DNA of 40,264 nucleotides from Candidatus Bathyarchaeota archaeon (GTDB lineage Archaea > Thermoproteota > Bathyarchaeia > TCS64): assembly GCA_002726865.1 (NCBI GenBank), contig PBSW01000021.1, positions 1 to 40,264 of the forward strand, written 5' to 3'. Below the pieces are notes generated by a model. The model made no database searches and was not told the origin of the DNA. It saw only the letters and a list, made by a program, of their open reading frames with translations. Made by a program: the position numbers and the translations under genes. The stretch's first letter is position 1. Each line of letters opens with the position of its first letter. Positions 16,316-25,181 of the stretch are shown piece by piece.

Positions 16316-17293
16316 ATGAAGAACGACGGAAACCCAAAGATGGGTTCATACATGGTCCCGGACCCTCTGAGCGATGGCATGGTTGAAGTACTTGGGGCTT
16401 CGGAGGTCTATGGGGACGCGAACCCACCTAGGAAAGGAAAGGTTAGGGACGTTTATGATCTAGGAGAGGAGCTACTCATCGTCACCAGCGACCGGATCTC
16501 ATCCTTTGACGTCGTCTTTCCCAATCTCATACCCCACAAGGGGAGGAGTCTCCACGCACTAAGTGTTTTCTGGTTCAAGAAAACGGAAAAAGTCTTTCCC
16601 AACCACTTCAAGGAGATGGTGGACGACCGCAGCATGCGGGTAACCAAAGCGGAGCGCATAGATGTCGAGTGGGTCTGCAGGGCATATCTTTACGGTTCGG
16701 CCTGGAGGGCCTATAGGAACGGGGCTAGGACGGTTAGTGGCATAGACCTCCCAGACGGCCTCGTGATGGCAGAAGAGCTCCCAGAGGTCATTATAACCCC
16801 CACCACCAAGAGCGATGTAGGCCACGACATGGAGATTAGTAGAGAAAAGGCCATCGAACAGAGTCTCATCACCCGGGATGAGTGGGATCATCTTGAGGAG
16901 GCCACCCATAACCTCTTCACCTATTACAGGGAGACTGCAAAGAGCAGGGGATTTATCATCCCGGATTTCAAGCTCGAATTCGGCCGGCTTGACGGAGGTT
17001 TAATCCAGATCGATGAGCCCCCCACCCATGATTCTGCCAGATACTGGGCTGAGGCGTTCTACGAGCCCGGGAAAGGCCAGGAGGCAACATGCCTAGACAA
17101 AGAGTTCCTCCGCGAGTGTCTCAGACGGATCGGATACATAGGGGATGGGCCACCCCCCGTCATACCTGAACCTGTGATCCGGGAGGTCTCAAAGCGGTGC
17201 ATCGCCTCTCATAGAATAATCACCGGCCAGGTTACTCTCAAAGACTTAGACCTGAAGACTGTGGACGAGGTAATGAAGGAGCTGGAAACCTGA
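16316..17293 (+). CDS. purC: phosphoribosylaminoimidazole-succinocarboxamide synthase
   Basis: A 325-residue PurC (SAICAR synthetase), joining CAIR with aspartate using ATP in purine synthesis. Recognisable features are GKVRDVYDLGEELLIVTSDR (about 41-60) with SSFDVV, the VEWVCRAYLYGSAWRAY segment, IITPTTKSDVGHDMEIS and SRGFIIPDFKLEFGRLDGG, followed by IDEPPTHDSARYW where substrate-binding residues lie. The length fits the longer, eukaryal/yeast-like PurC form. An upstream GAGGAG lies about 11-16 nt before ATG 16316. purF begins at the last base before its stop, giving a coupled purC-purF pair. Confidence 0.95.
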   Translation: MKNDGNPKMGSYMVPDPLSDGMVEVLGASEVYGDANPPRKGKVRDVYDLGEELLIVTSDRISSFDVVFPNLIPHKGRSLHALSVFWFKKTEKVFPNHFKEMVDDRSMRVTKAERIDVEWVCRAYLYGSAWRAYRNGARTVSGIDLPDGLVMAEELPEVIITPTTKSDVGHDMEISREKAIEQSLITRDEWDHLEEATHNLFTYYRETAKSRGFIIPDFKLEFGRLDGGLIQIDEPPTHDSARYWAEAFYEPGKGQEATCLDKEFLRECLRRIGYIGDGPPPVIPEPVIREVSKRCIASHRIITGQVTLKDLDLKTVDEVMKELET

Positions 17294-18771
17294 GCTTAAG
17301 GGAGAGCTGCGGCATCTACGGAGTCCAGGCTGGAGCCGAGGAGGCCTTTCCATACCTTTACTGGGGCATGCTCTCCCAGAACCATAGGGGACACCAGAGC
17401 CATGGATTCGCAACCTACAATGGGAGTCTCAAACGGTACTCGGAGATAGGGTTAATCCCCCCAATAAGTAATGCAGGAAGGATGGACGGGTTGAGGAACC
17501 TCAAGGGGAGCATCGGGATTGGGAACGTCCGGTACACCACCTCGGGCCCTTCTGATTTGAGCGGCCTCCACGGGGACGCGATGCCAATTATTGCCTCACA
17601 GGGGGGGCGATCCGTCGCGATTTCTTTCAACGGGAACGTGGTGAACGTCCAAAGCCTCCAAGAGCTCGTGGGGGTAGAAAAAGACCGTTCCGATGCCCAC
17701 GCCCTATGTAAGCTGATACTTCAGGAGACCGGGAACTTAGGATCAATTGAGGAGGCCGCCCGGAAATGCATGGAGGAGGTGGAGGGCTCATTCTCCATCA
17801 CTGGACTGGACAGCGAAGGTATACTCTTCGCGTTTAAGGACCCCTATGGTATAAAGCCCCTCTGTCATGGCTCTAAAGGAAACGTGAACGCGTTCAGCTC
17901 GGAAAGTGTTGGCCTCGATATTAATGGGATAAACCTAGAGCGAGAGGTAGAGCCAGGGGAGTTCATAAAGGTCTCAGGTAGCGAGGTCACCCGGGAGCAG
18001 CTCTATCCATGCAAGAGGAAGGCTTTCTGTGCCTTTGAGTTCTCCTACTTCGCGCGGCCAGACTCAAGGTTTAACGACACCTATGTCTACCTGGCCCGGC
18101 AGGGATTCGGGGCCAACCTAGCCAAGGCCTCCCCTGGTATCGTAGAGAGGTGCGACGTGGTCCTCTCCCTACCAGAATCGGCTAATGATGCAACCTATGG
18201 TTTCCACGAGGAGTCGGGACTTACCTGGGACATGGCAACTAGACGGCACAGGTATGTCACTCAAAGGGCCTTCATCACAGGGGGAACAAAGCGGGGTAGC
18301 ATCATCGATAGGAAGATAAACATCCTAGAGCCGAGGATTAAGGGGAAGAAGCTAGCTGTAGTCGACGACAGCATCGTTCGAGGGGAAACGACCCGGAGGG
18401 TGATCTCCAAGCTTAGGGCCTTTGGAGCTGCGGAAGTCCACATGTTCGTCACATTCCCTAGGATCACAGGTCCATGCTTCTACGGCATTGACATGTCCAC
18501 CTACACCGAGCTCATTGGAGCCTGGAAGGAACACGAGGAGATAGCAGAGACTATAGGGGCTGATACTGTTAACTACCAGTCAATAGATGACTACGTCCGG
18601 GTAACTGGTATGGCTAAGGATGAGTTCTGCTTCGGCTGTGTAACAGGAGAGTACCCTACGCCCCTGGCCATGTATCTCGCTAAAAAGATGCGGGAACAGA
18701 TCAAACTGGGCGAATCTGAGAAAGGTAGGATCTATGAGAGCGCTGTAGCCCGCAGCAGAGAGCAGTCTTAG
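17290..18771 (+). CDS. purF: amidophosphoribosyltransferase, apparent CTG start
   Basis: PurF makes phosphoribosylamine from PRPP and glutamine, the first step of purine synthesis. It has an N-terminal Ntn glutaminase domain and a C-terminal phosphoribosyltransferase domain with the PRPP loop LAVVDDSIVRGETTR. Cys-rich parts CKRKAFCAFEF and FCFGCVTGEYPTPL match the iron-sulfur-bearing PurF type. The first ATG in frame is 17368, but starting there would remove the catalytic Cys of the glutaminase, which is encoded at 17308-17310 within RESCGIYGVQ. Upstream of that Cys there is no ATG, GTG or TTG; CTG 17290 overlaps the purC stop as CTGA, the position normally taken by ATGA. I therefore place the start at CTG, giving MSLRESCG and 493 residues. 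Confidence 0.92.
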   Translation: MSLRESCGIYGVQAGAEEAFPYLYWGMLSQNHRGHQSHGFATYNGSLKRYSEIGLIPPISNAGRMDGLRNLKGSIGIGNVRYTTSGPSDLSGLHGDAMPIIASQGGRSVAISFNGNVVNVQSLQELVGVEKDRSDAHALCKLILQETGNLGSIEEAARKCMEEVEGSFSITGLDSEGILFAFKDPYGIKPLCHGSKGNVNAFSSESVGLDINGINLEREVEPGEFIKVSGSEVTREQLYPCKRKAFCAFEFSYFARPDSRFNDTYVYLARQGFGANLAKASPGIVERCDVVLSLPESANDATYGFHEESGLTWDMATRRHRYVTQRAFITGGTKRGSIIDRKINILEPRIKGKKLAVVDDSIVRGETTRRVISKLRAFGAAEVHMFVTFPRITGPCFYGIDMSTYTELIGAWKEHEEIAETIGADTVNYQSIDDYVRVTGMAKDEFCFGCVTGEYPTPLAMYLAKKMREQIKLGESEKGRIYESAVARSREQS

Positions 18772-18881
18772 CTAGTATCTCCAATCCTTCATATTCCGGC
18801 TCTTTGATCCAACTAGAATACTGGGCAGAAAAAACTTCAAAAATTCAGAGGTTTGATCAAAGTATAGCGGCAATACAGACC

Positions 18882-18915
18882 CTGCGCTCGCAAAAACGAG
18901 AGCCCTGAGGCGCAG
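18882..18915 (+). other. hairpin-forming sequence between purF and purE
   Basis: CTGCGC (18882-18887) pairs perfectly with GCGCAG (18910-18915), and inside it CTCG (18887-18890) pairs with CGAG (18897-18900). It sits in the 180-bp gap about 40-70 nt before purE. It may be a purF transcript end or a structured purE leader. The TTATTTAGTC stretch just after it is a weak TATA candidate. Confidence 0.35.
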
Positions 18916-18952
18916 TCTTATTTAGTCTCATCAGTTTAGTAAGAGTTCGAAA

Positions 18953-19396
18953 ATGTCCAGGATCGCGCTGATTATAGGTAGCACATCCGACAAAGAGATA
19001 GGAGACAAGGCAGAAGCCATCCTAAAAGAGTTCGAGATCGAATATGACTATCAGGTCTACTCGGCACATAGGAACCCCAAGGCCCTCCAGGAGTACATCG
19101 TAGCGTCGGACGCGTCAATCTACATCGCCGTCGCGGGGCTCTCCGCGGCCCTCCCCGGTTTCATCGCTGCCCACACTCTGAAGCCCGTCATCGGGGTCCC
19201 CAAGGACGCTAAGCTCGGTGGAATCGATTCCCTGCTCTCCATCGCCCAGATGCCCCCCGGAGTCCCTGTGGCCACCGTTGGGATCGACAACTCCAGGAAC
19301 GGAGCGCTGCTCGCTATAGAGATTCTAGCCCTATCCGATGAAGGTCTGAGAGAAAAATTGGTCGAGTATCACCGGAAGAGGGCGGCTAGAACTTAG
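18953..19396 (+). CDS. purE: N5-carboxyaminoimidazole ribonucleotide mutase / AIR carboxylase
   Basis: A 147-residue PurE. The nucleotide-binding start [12 protein letters not shown], the catalytic [10 protein letters not shown] (His about 40) and the loop [23 protein letters not shown] are all present, with [20 protein letters not shown] in the second half. No purK is seen in the window, so whether it uses N5-CAIR (class I) or AIR plus CO2 (class II) is undecided. Its last 11 bases overlap the 3' end of convergent purQ. It stands alone on the plus strand after purC-purF. Confidence 0.94.
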   Translation: MSRIALIIGSTSDKEIGDKAEAILKEFEIEYDYQVYSAHRNPKALQEYIVASDASIYIAVAGLSAALPGFIAAHTLKPVIGVPKDAKLGGIDSLLSIAQMPPGVPVATVGIDNSRNGALLAIEILALSDEGLREKLVEYHRKRAART

Positions 19397-20201
19397 CCTC
19401 CACGTACCGGACGATGGACTCGAAGAAGATCCTGCCATCCCCGTACTCGTCGGGACACCCCTTCTTGGTCCACTCGGGCATCAAGTAGCCGAAGTAGGAC
19501 CTCTCCGGATGTGGCATAAGCCCCAGAACGTTCCCCTCGGGGTTGCAGATGCCCGCAATGTCGTGGTAGGCTCCGTTGGGGTTCTCGGGCCAGGCGCCCT
19601 CGGGGTAGGAGCCGTCCCCCTTGACGTATCTGAAGACAAGCTGGTTCTGGTCGTAGAGTCTCTCCAGCCATTCCTCGGTCTTGTCCTGGGGCATGATGAA
19701 ACGTCCCTCTCCGTGGGCGATGGGGCACGCGATGACCTGACCCTCTGGGACGCCCTGGAGCATCTCGCAGTTCCCCTTCCCGATGTTCTTAATCCTGATC
19801 CAGCGGTTCTGGTAGCCGTGGCTGCTGTTCGCGAGGGCGACCTGGGGCTCGGGGCTCCGTCCCTCGAAGCCGGGGAGGAACCCTGTCTCCACTAGGACCT
19901 GGAAGCCGTTGCAGATGCCGATGACGGGGCGTCCCGTGTCCACGTATTCCACCATCTCCCTTCCGATGTGGGACTCCATCTCTTTGGCCCAGATGGCGCC
20001 GCTCCGGACGTAGTCGCCGTAGCTGAATCCCCCGGGGAAAACGAGGACGTTGTAGTCGAGGAGGTTCTTTTTCTTGAAGACCTTCTGACTGTGGACGAGG
20101 TGGGCCCGGACCCCAAGGTCTCTGAAGGCTCTCAAGGTTTCGAGGTCGCAGTTGGTTCCCGGCGCCCTCATGAGGAGGACGTCGATCTCTTCCCGCCTCA
20201 T
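19386..20201 (-). CDS. purQ: phosphoribosylformylglycinamidine synthase, glutaminase subunit
   Basis: PurQ releases ammonia from glutamine for the PurL reaction. The class-I glutaminase motifs are present: [16 protein letters not shown], nucleophile elbow [15 protein letters not shown], and LMPHPERS with the catalytic His and Glu. About 271 residues. I chose ATG 20201, which overlaps the purL TGA (20198-20200) as ATGA; the upstream in-frame ATG at 20228 would add nine residues inside purL with no benefit. Last gene of the minus-strand purS-purL-purQ operon. Confidence 0.95.
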   Translation of the reverse strand: MRREEIDVLLMRAPGTNCDLETLRAFRDLGVRAHLVHSQKVFKKKNLLDYNVLVFPGGFSYGDYVRSGAIWAKEMESHIGREMVEYVDTGRPVIGICNGFQVLVETGFLPGFEGRSPEPQVALANSSHGYQNRWIRIKNIGKGNCEMLQGVPEGQVIACPIAHGEGRFIMPQDKTEEWLERLYDQNQLVFRYVKGDGSYPEGAWPENPNGAYHDIAGICNPEGNVLGLMPHPERSYFGYLMPEWTKKGCPDEYGDGRIFFESIVRYVEAKF

Positions 20202-22570
20202 CTCGGGTCCTCCAGGGGGGTCTTCCATGCCCGGATAAGCGTCTTGAGCGGCAGCTCGATGATGGGCTCCCCTTTTTTTGCAAGTCTCAGCGTTTTCTCC
20301 TCCTTCACATTACCGATTCGGGCGAAGACCGAGTCATTCATGATGGATTCGAACTCTCCGCAATCCTTCTCCGGCACCTCCACCAGAAGCCTCCCGTTGG
20401 ACTCGGAGTAGAGCGCAAAGTCGTCCCTCATATCCTTAGACAATGGTACTTTGGAAAGGTCTATGTCTATGCCCAGGTCTCCCGTGAAAGCCATCTCGGC
20501 GGCGGAGACCCCCAGCCCCCCTTCGGAGAGGTCGTGGCAGGCCCTCACGATGCCCCTGTCCATCGCCTCGTTCAGGCGGGCGTAGGCTATGATATTCTTC
20601 TTGGGCTCTAGTTTGGGTACGGATGCTCCCATCTTTCCGTGGAGTGCGTAGTACTCTGAGCCTCCCAGCTCGGGTTTGGTGGTTCCGATGATGTAGAGGG
20701 CGTTTCCCGCCTCCTTAAGGTCCATTGTCACAGCCTTCCGGATATCCGGGACGATCCCTAAGGCCGTGATGAGGAGGGTCGGGGTTACCGGACCTAGGGG
20801 GGACTCGTTGTAGAGGCTGTCCTTCCCCGAGACGAAGGGGGTCCCGTAAGCCTTCCCCACGTCGTGGCAGGCCCGGGAGGCGAGAACCAGTCCCCCGAGG
20901 CGGTCCTCGTATTCTGGGTTTCCCCATGTAAAGTTGTCCAAGAGGGCGATCCTGCGCCCACCCACTGAGACGTTGTTCCTGACCGCCTCGTCGATGACTG
21001 ATGCCGCCATCCAGTAGGGGTCTATGAGCCCGTACCGAGGGTTGATGCCGCTGCTGATCGCGATGCCCCTCCAGTTGTCGTCGAGGGGCTTGAGGACAGC
21101 GGCGTCGCTGGGGCCTGCGTTCCAGCCCTGGAGAGGCTTCACCACTGTCTGGCCTTTCACCTCTTGGTCGTAGCGGCGGACCACCTTCTCCTTGCTCGCG
21201 ATGTTATACGATACCAGAAGGCTCAGTAGGATGGAGCCTAGGTCGTCTGGCTCAGGAATCTCGGGTTCCTCGAGCATGGGTGGCGCCCAGTTCGTGGTGC
21301 GTTCGAGCTTGGGAGGGTTAAAAAGAGGTCCCAGCTCCATCTCGGCGACTTTAACCCCATGATAGTAAATGTCCGCCTGTCCAGTCTCGTTGTATGTGCC
21401 CAGGACTGTGGTCTCCACCTGTTCATCGTGAAATATGGATACTACCTCGTCGATGTTCCCCGTAGGGACGGCGAGGAGCATCCTCTCCTGGCTCTCGGAG
21501 ACCCATATCTCCCAGGGGGCCATGTCTGTAGCCTTGAGGGGCACCCTGTCCAGGTGGGCCTCGACCCCTAGTCCGTATGTTTCTGCGGTCTCGCAGACTC
21601 CGCAGCTGAGGCCTCCGCCGCCGATGTCGGTGATGCCAGAGCCGAGTTTGCGGTCGCTAACCTCCTTGAGGGCTCTCTTGATCTTCTCCTCCTCGATGGG
21701 ATTCGCGATCTGAACCGCTGGCCGGGAGACCTCCTCGGACTCCTCGGTGAGCTCCGCGGAGGCGAATGTAACCCCGTGGATTCCATCCCGGCCCGTCCTA
21801 CCCCCGACTAGGAGCACGCTGTCCCCGGGCTTCACCGCTCTGATGTATTGATCTTTTGGGATGACCCCGACGCAGCCGGCGTAGACCACCACGTTCCCAG
21901 TGTAGTTCTCATGGAATATGGTGGCCCCGTTCACCGTGGGTATCCCGATGCTGTTCCCGTAGCTCCCGATGCCGTCCACGACTCCGCCAAAGATGTATCG
22001 GGGATGCTTCACCCCCTCGGGGAGTTTCTCATATGGATAGTTCAGAGGCCCGAAGCAGAGGACGTCTGTGCATGCGATGGGGTTCGCCCAGACGCCTAAG
22101 ATGTCCCTGATGACCCCGCCTAGGCCGGTGGCTGCTCCTCCGAAAGGCTCTATGGCGGAAGGGTGGTTGTGAGTCTCCACCTTGATGGCGATCCCCACCT
22201 CGTCGGTGAGGTCTACGATTCCTGCGTTGTCCTCGAAGACGCTGTAGCACCACTCCGGCTCCAGCTCGTCGATGAGGCTCCTGAAGTAGGTCTTGAGGAG
22301 GCCGTCTACGGTGCCCTCGGGGGTGTGGATGATCCCCGCGAAGGTCTTATGGCTGCAGTGCTCGCTCCAGGTCTGGTCATATGTCTGGAGCTCCAGGTCC
22401 GTCGCCTTCCTCTCCCTCACCACGTAGCCGTCCCGGATGTGGCGGAGTTCATCGATGCTGAGGCCGAGACCTAGGGTGGAGGCTATCTCTCGGAGGTCGT
22501 CGTCGCTCGCGTTGAGGAGATCGACATCATGGTGCTCGAAGGGATGAGGGCTTCTAGTGATGCGGGCCAT
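20198..22570 (-). CDS. purL: phosphoribosylformylglycinamidine synthase, small-type large subunit
   Basis: A 790-residue small PurL that converts FGAR to FGAM with ATP. N-terminal QTYDQTWSEHCSHKTFAG is the catalytic His block, followed by VKVETHNHPSAIEPFGGAAT (written here as IKVETHNHPSAIEPFGG), GGRTGRDGIHGVTFAS, and the second-half repeat FVSGKDSLYNE with ACHDLSEGGLGVSAAEMAF. The small form needs separate PurS and PurQ, both encoded here. The start ATG shares its A with the purS TGA, so the subunits are translationally coupled. Confidence 0.96.
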   Translation of the reverse strand: MARITRSPHPFEHHDVDLLNASDDDLREIASTLGLGLSIDELRHIRDGYVVRERKATDLELQTYDQTWSEHCSHKTFAGIIHTPEGTVDGLLKTYFRSLIDELEPEWCYSVFEDNAGIVDLTDEVGIAIKVETHNHPSAIEPFGGAATGLGGVIRDILGVWANPIACTDVLCFGPLNYPYEKLPEGVKHPRYIFGGVVDGIGSYGNSIGIPTVNGATIFHENYTGNVVVYAGCVGVIPKDQYIRAVKPGDSVLLVGGRTGRDGIHGVTFASAELTEESEEVSRPAVQIANPIEEEKIKRALKEVSDRKLGSGITDIGGGGLSCGVCETAETYGLGVEAHLDRVPLKATDMAPWEIWVSESQERMLLAVPTGNIDEVVSIFHDEQVETTVLGTYNETGQADIYYHGVKVAEMELGPLFNPPKLERTTNWAPPMLEEPEIPEPDDLGSILLSLLVSYNIASKEKVVRRYDQEVKGQTVVKPLQGWNAGPSDAAVLKPLDDNWRGIAISSGINPRYGLIDPYWMAASVIDEAVRNNVSVGGRRIALLDNFTWGNPEYEDRLGGLVLASRACHDVGKAYGTPFVSGKDSLYNESPLGPVTPTLLITALGIVPDIRKAVTMDLKEAGNALYIIGTTKPELGGSEYYALHGKMGASVPKLEPKKNIIAYARLNEAMDRGIVRACHDLSEGGLGVSAAEMAFTGDLGIDIDLSKVPLSKDMRDDFALYSESNGRLLVEVPEKDCGEFESIMNDSVFARIGNVKEEKTLRLAKKGEPIIELPLKTLIRAWKTPLEDPR

Positions 22571-22818
22571 CAGGCTTCACTGATCTCGAAGCTGTAGTCG
22601 TCCTTCGTGGGGTTGGTGAGGAGCCTCCGGCACATTTCGTCGAGGACCGCCTTGGCGGACTTTCTGTCATCAGCCCGGAACGAGACCTCATAGGCCTTGC
22701 TGGCCCGGACATCGTCGACATTATACCCGAGCCCCCTGAGGGAGTTGGCGGCTGTCTCTCCCTCAGGATCGGAGTATCCCTTCTTGAGGCTGACGTAGAC
22801 CTTTGCGTTGAACTTCAT
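22570..22818 (-). CDS. purS: phosphoribosylformylglycinamidine synthase subunit PurS
   Basis: An 82-residue PurS that holds PurL and PurQ together for ammonia channelling. The fold shows in FNAKVYVSLKKGYSDPEGET, the family's hallmark DPEG turn, followed by LRGLGYNVDDVRASKAYEV and LLTNPTKDDYSFEI with the expected C-terminal TNP. It is the first gene of the operon and only one base separates it from purL. Confidence 0.94.
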   Translation of the reverse strand: MKFNAKVYVSLKKGYSDPEGETAANSLRGLGYNVDDVRASKAYEVSFRADDRKSAKAVLDEMCRRLLTNPTKDDYSFEISEA

Positions 22819-22829
22819 TTACTAGACCT

Positions 22830-22861
22830 CACGGGGATATCTCGTGGATTCCTTGTATAAA
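22830..22861 (-). promoter_or_regulatory. purS: purSLQ promoter with imperfect dyad
   Basis: TTTATACA on the minus strand (22861-22854) is a good TATA box about 36-43 bp before the purS ATG. Between it and the start, CACGGGGATATCTCGTG (22830-22846) is an imperfect dyad with CACG/CGTG arms. It overlaps the expected transcription start, a position that would suit a repressor of purine synthesis. Confidence 0.4.
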
Positions 22862-22983
22862 TGATGTTAGGGGCTGGATGCGATCCCATGAGATGTATTA
22901 ACATGTTAAATTTATTAATCTTATCTGGGACATATTAACAAAATCAGTACATATTACATGGATCGGTCAAAAAATCCGCTGAA

Positions 22984-24333
22984 TCAGAAGTATTCGGTGA
23001 TCTTCCTCTGGGAGATGGTCTGCCTTAGGAGGAAACCGGCATCCATCCACTGCTCCAATGGGATGCTGAGCCTGCTCTGGAGCCTCGCCATGGCCTCATC
23101 CAGGGTGGCGTAGACCATTGGGGGCTGCCTCATTGCGTTCCTGACGTTCTCCCTTACCTGCCAGACCCCAACCGGGAGGATGTAGTCAGGATAGGCCTCT
23201 CGGATGATGAATACCCGGGCTTGGCGCCTCTCCTTCATGAGGTGCTCCATCACGGCGAGCCTCCCCGAGTAGTAGCAGCCCCCCATGGATGCGTACTTGC
23301 TCCGGCCGTTGTAGCCCTCCCAATCTGTGATGATCGCGACGTGACTCGTACTCGGGTTCCAGACTGTTCCTGGGTACCACGCCTCGTAGGCCTCGTAGCC
23401 CCAGGCGTCGGGGACGAGGAGGACCTCGAACCTGTTCCCCATATAGTCGGACTCGTAGATCTCGTAGTTGTTGATTAGGGGGAAGTGCTTGGTCTGCCGG
23501 GCCATGTCCTTCCCTAGGATGTCGTCGACCGCGGTGATACTCCACCGAGTGGGGACGAGGCGCCTATTCTTCTCGACCCCGAAGCTCCCCATGCTGAACG
23601 CCTTCATGATCTGGGTCACCGGGACACCCTCCTGGTAGAGCGCCTTTGTGGCAGGAGCCGCCTTGAAATCGGTGTCGTAGTGAGCCTTCTCCATCTCCCT
23701 GTTCCACCGGATGTACCCAATCTCTATCCGCTCCAATGGGGCAGTGGGTCCAATGGGCTGAACGTCGGCGTCGACCCTGAAGCTCCTACGGGGCCTCTTC
23801 TTGAGCTTCATCTCTGTTTCGACGTAGTGCTCTGCGAGGCTGAGCTCCCGGATTCTGTCCATGATGCGCCCCGCTTTCTCGGGCTTCCGGACGTTGACCC
23901 TGGTCATCCCCCTGACGAGTTGGCTCCGGTAGTCTATGATCTCGTCGATGGTTCGTCCCATCCACTGTTCCGGGGAGTCGAGAATGGACGTGTCCCCGTA
24001 ACGGTTGGGTGCTAGTGGGCCGATGTTGACGTAGGGGTAGCCGAAGCGGCCCACGAAGACGCTGGGGGGGGATGAGCCGCTGATCTCTGTGCCTTTGATG
24101 CTTCTCCAGATGTTGAAGTGGGAGGCAGCCCGGGCCACCACGGGGCAGCTCGTCTTACCGCAGAGGAGCTTGGAGCCCTTGCAGACAGCGCATATGCTCC
24201 CCGAGGGCGCCTGCATCTTCAGATAATCGTTGTTGTAGTCTAGACCAGACCCCATCCTAGGGTCCCCTGAGAACATTTCCCGGATCCAGACGTTCTTGGG
24301 CTTCTGAACCCGCTTCGTGATCTTCTTACCCAA
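22984..24333 (-). CDS. Nre-family archaeal DNA repair protein with PCNA-binding tail
   Basis: A 449-residue archaeal Nre protein (NreA/NreB group, linked in Haloferax to repair of alkylation damage). The N-terminus has the zinc-type cluster CAVCKGSKLLCGKTSCPV (about 48-65). Family blocks follow: VFVGRFGYPYVNIGPL, DSPEQWMG, KAFSMGSFGVEKNRRLVPTR and GGCYYSGRLAVMEHL. The last residues QRKITEYF fit the PIP-box pattern QxxIxxYF, so it should dock onto PCNA. Its stop is 165 bp from purS on the same strand; it probably has its own promoter upstream of 24333. Confidence 0.92.
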   Translation of the reverse strand: MGKKITKRVQKPKNVWIREMFSGDPRMGSGLDYNNDYLKMQAPSGSICAVCKGSKLLCGKTSCPVVARAASHFNIWRSIKGTEISGSSPPSVFVGRFGYPYVNIGPLAPNRYGDTSILDSPEQWMGRTIDEIIDYRSQLVRGMTRVNVRKPEKAGRIMDRIRELSLAEHYVETEMKLKKRPRRSFRVDADVQPIGPTAPLERIEIGYIRWNREMEKAHYDTDFKAAPATKALYQEGVPVTQIMKAFSMGSFGVEKNRRLVPTRWSITAVDDILGKDMARQTKHFPLINNYEIYESDYMGNRFEVLLVPDAWGYEAYEAWYPGTVWNPSTSHVAIITDWEGYNGRSKYASMGGCYYSGRLAVMEHLMKERRQARVFIIREAYPDYILPVGVWQVRENVRNAMRQPPMVYATLDEAMARLQSRLSIPLEQWMDAGFLLRQTISQRKITEYF

Positions 24334-24968
24334 CTCGGGGAATGCTCTGAGCAGGGCCGATAAATAGATTGAGGGGGAGATTAAAGGAGGGACTGTGATG
24401 AAAGTGCTCGATCTCAGATATTAATAACTTTCACATCACTAATAATCACGCCAGTTTGTATATGATTCGCAGTATTCTACACCAGAATCATAAAGCAGAT
24501 CTGTGTTGAGGACGCTTGCTAGAAACTAAATGGTATTTCCAGCTCGGTTGTCCTCCTATTCGGGGGCCTGTTCTTCTTACATGACAAGTTGGGCACATAT
24601 ACCTCGGGTATGCTCAACGCGGGCCTTGTAAAGTTCCACTTTCGTACCCTAGGAGAGACCTCCTGAGTGGTAGGTTTAACTGTCCTCCTCCTAGGTTGAT
24701 ACCAAGGGTTTTCTCCGGGTTTCAAGACCTTCGCGAATATGTACATCATCTAAGCATTCATAAATGGAATATAGCTTGAGGGTTAATCTCAGTACAGATA
24801 TTCGGCCATAGCAGCAAGTTCTGAGTTTCTCAAGTATTAAATCTGTCCGGGAGGGATTCTTCTCTATATCCAGAGAGAACTCTGAAAAGGCCCCACAAAC
24901 GCGAGGGGTTTGTCAAGAGGTCCGGTGGATTAGTCTCCCGGATATAGAGAACTATAGAGTTAACCTTC
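24334..24968. other. intergenic region with a doubtful 76-codon minus-strand ORF
   Basis: No certain gene. A minus-strand frame 24519-24749 starts with MMYIFAKVLKPGENPWYQP and has a basic middle and SLPE-like end, but no recognisable domain or ribosome binding site. Another minus-strand frame covering about 24700-24900 reads LDIEKNPSRTDLILEKLRTC without any start codon. Both may be remnants of one decayed gene. The strip close to 24334-24440 should contain the nre promoter. Confidence 0.3.
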
Positions 24969-25181
24969 ATGGCCCTTGATTATCCCCTAAGAGTGCCCGT
25001 GGGAATTGAACCCGAAATCTACCTAATTAAAGTGGGATATACTATAAAATTCGTGTTCAAACTCAAAGGATCCTTAAAAGACTCAGAACAGTTCGACATA
25101 TTCAAACTGGTAAAGCTCCTGAAGGGCGAGACAAGATTATTGGATAGTAAGAGACTCAATGTCCCTCGGATAATAGGTTAA
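24969..25181 (+). CDS. small hypothetical protein (doubtful)
   Basis: A 70-codon ORF that reads MALDYPLRVPVGIEPEIYLI and continues with a basic, hydrophobic strand-like segment VGYTIKFVFKLKGSLKDS. Its last 45 bases overlap the 3' end of the convergent M24 gene. No family is recognised and no clear ribosome binding site is seen; codon composition is plausible but not decisive. Confidence 0.3.
   Translation: MALDYPLRVPVGIEPEIYLIKVGYTIKFVFKLKGSLKDSEQFDIFKLVKLLKGETRLLDSKRLNVPRIIG

Noticed and set aside
19393..22474. Many long ORFs in other frames across purQ and purL
   Set aside because: They lie inside well-supported GC-rich purine genes and have Arg/Pro/Gly-rich low-complexity translations typical of antisense shadows.
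23221..24015. Plus-strand ORFs within the nre region
   Set aside because: Shadows of the intact 449-codon nre gene.
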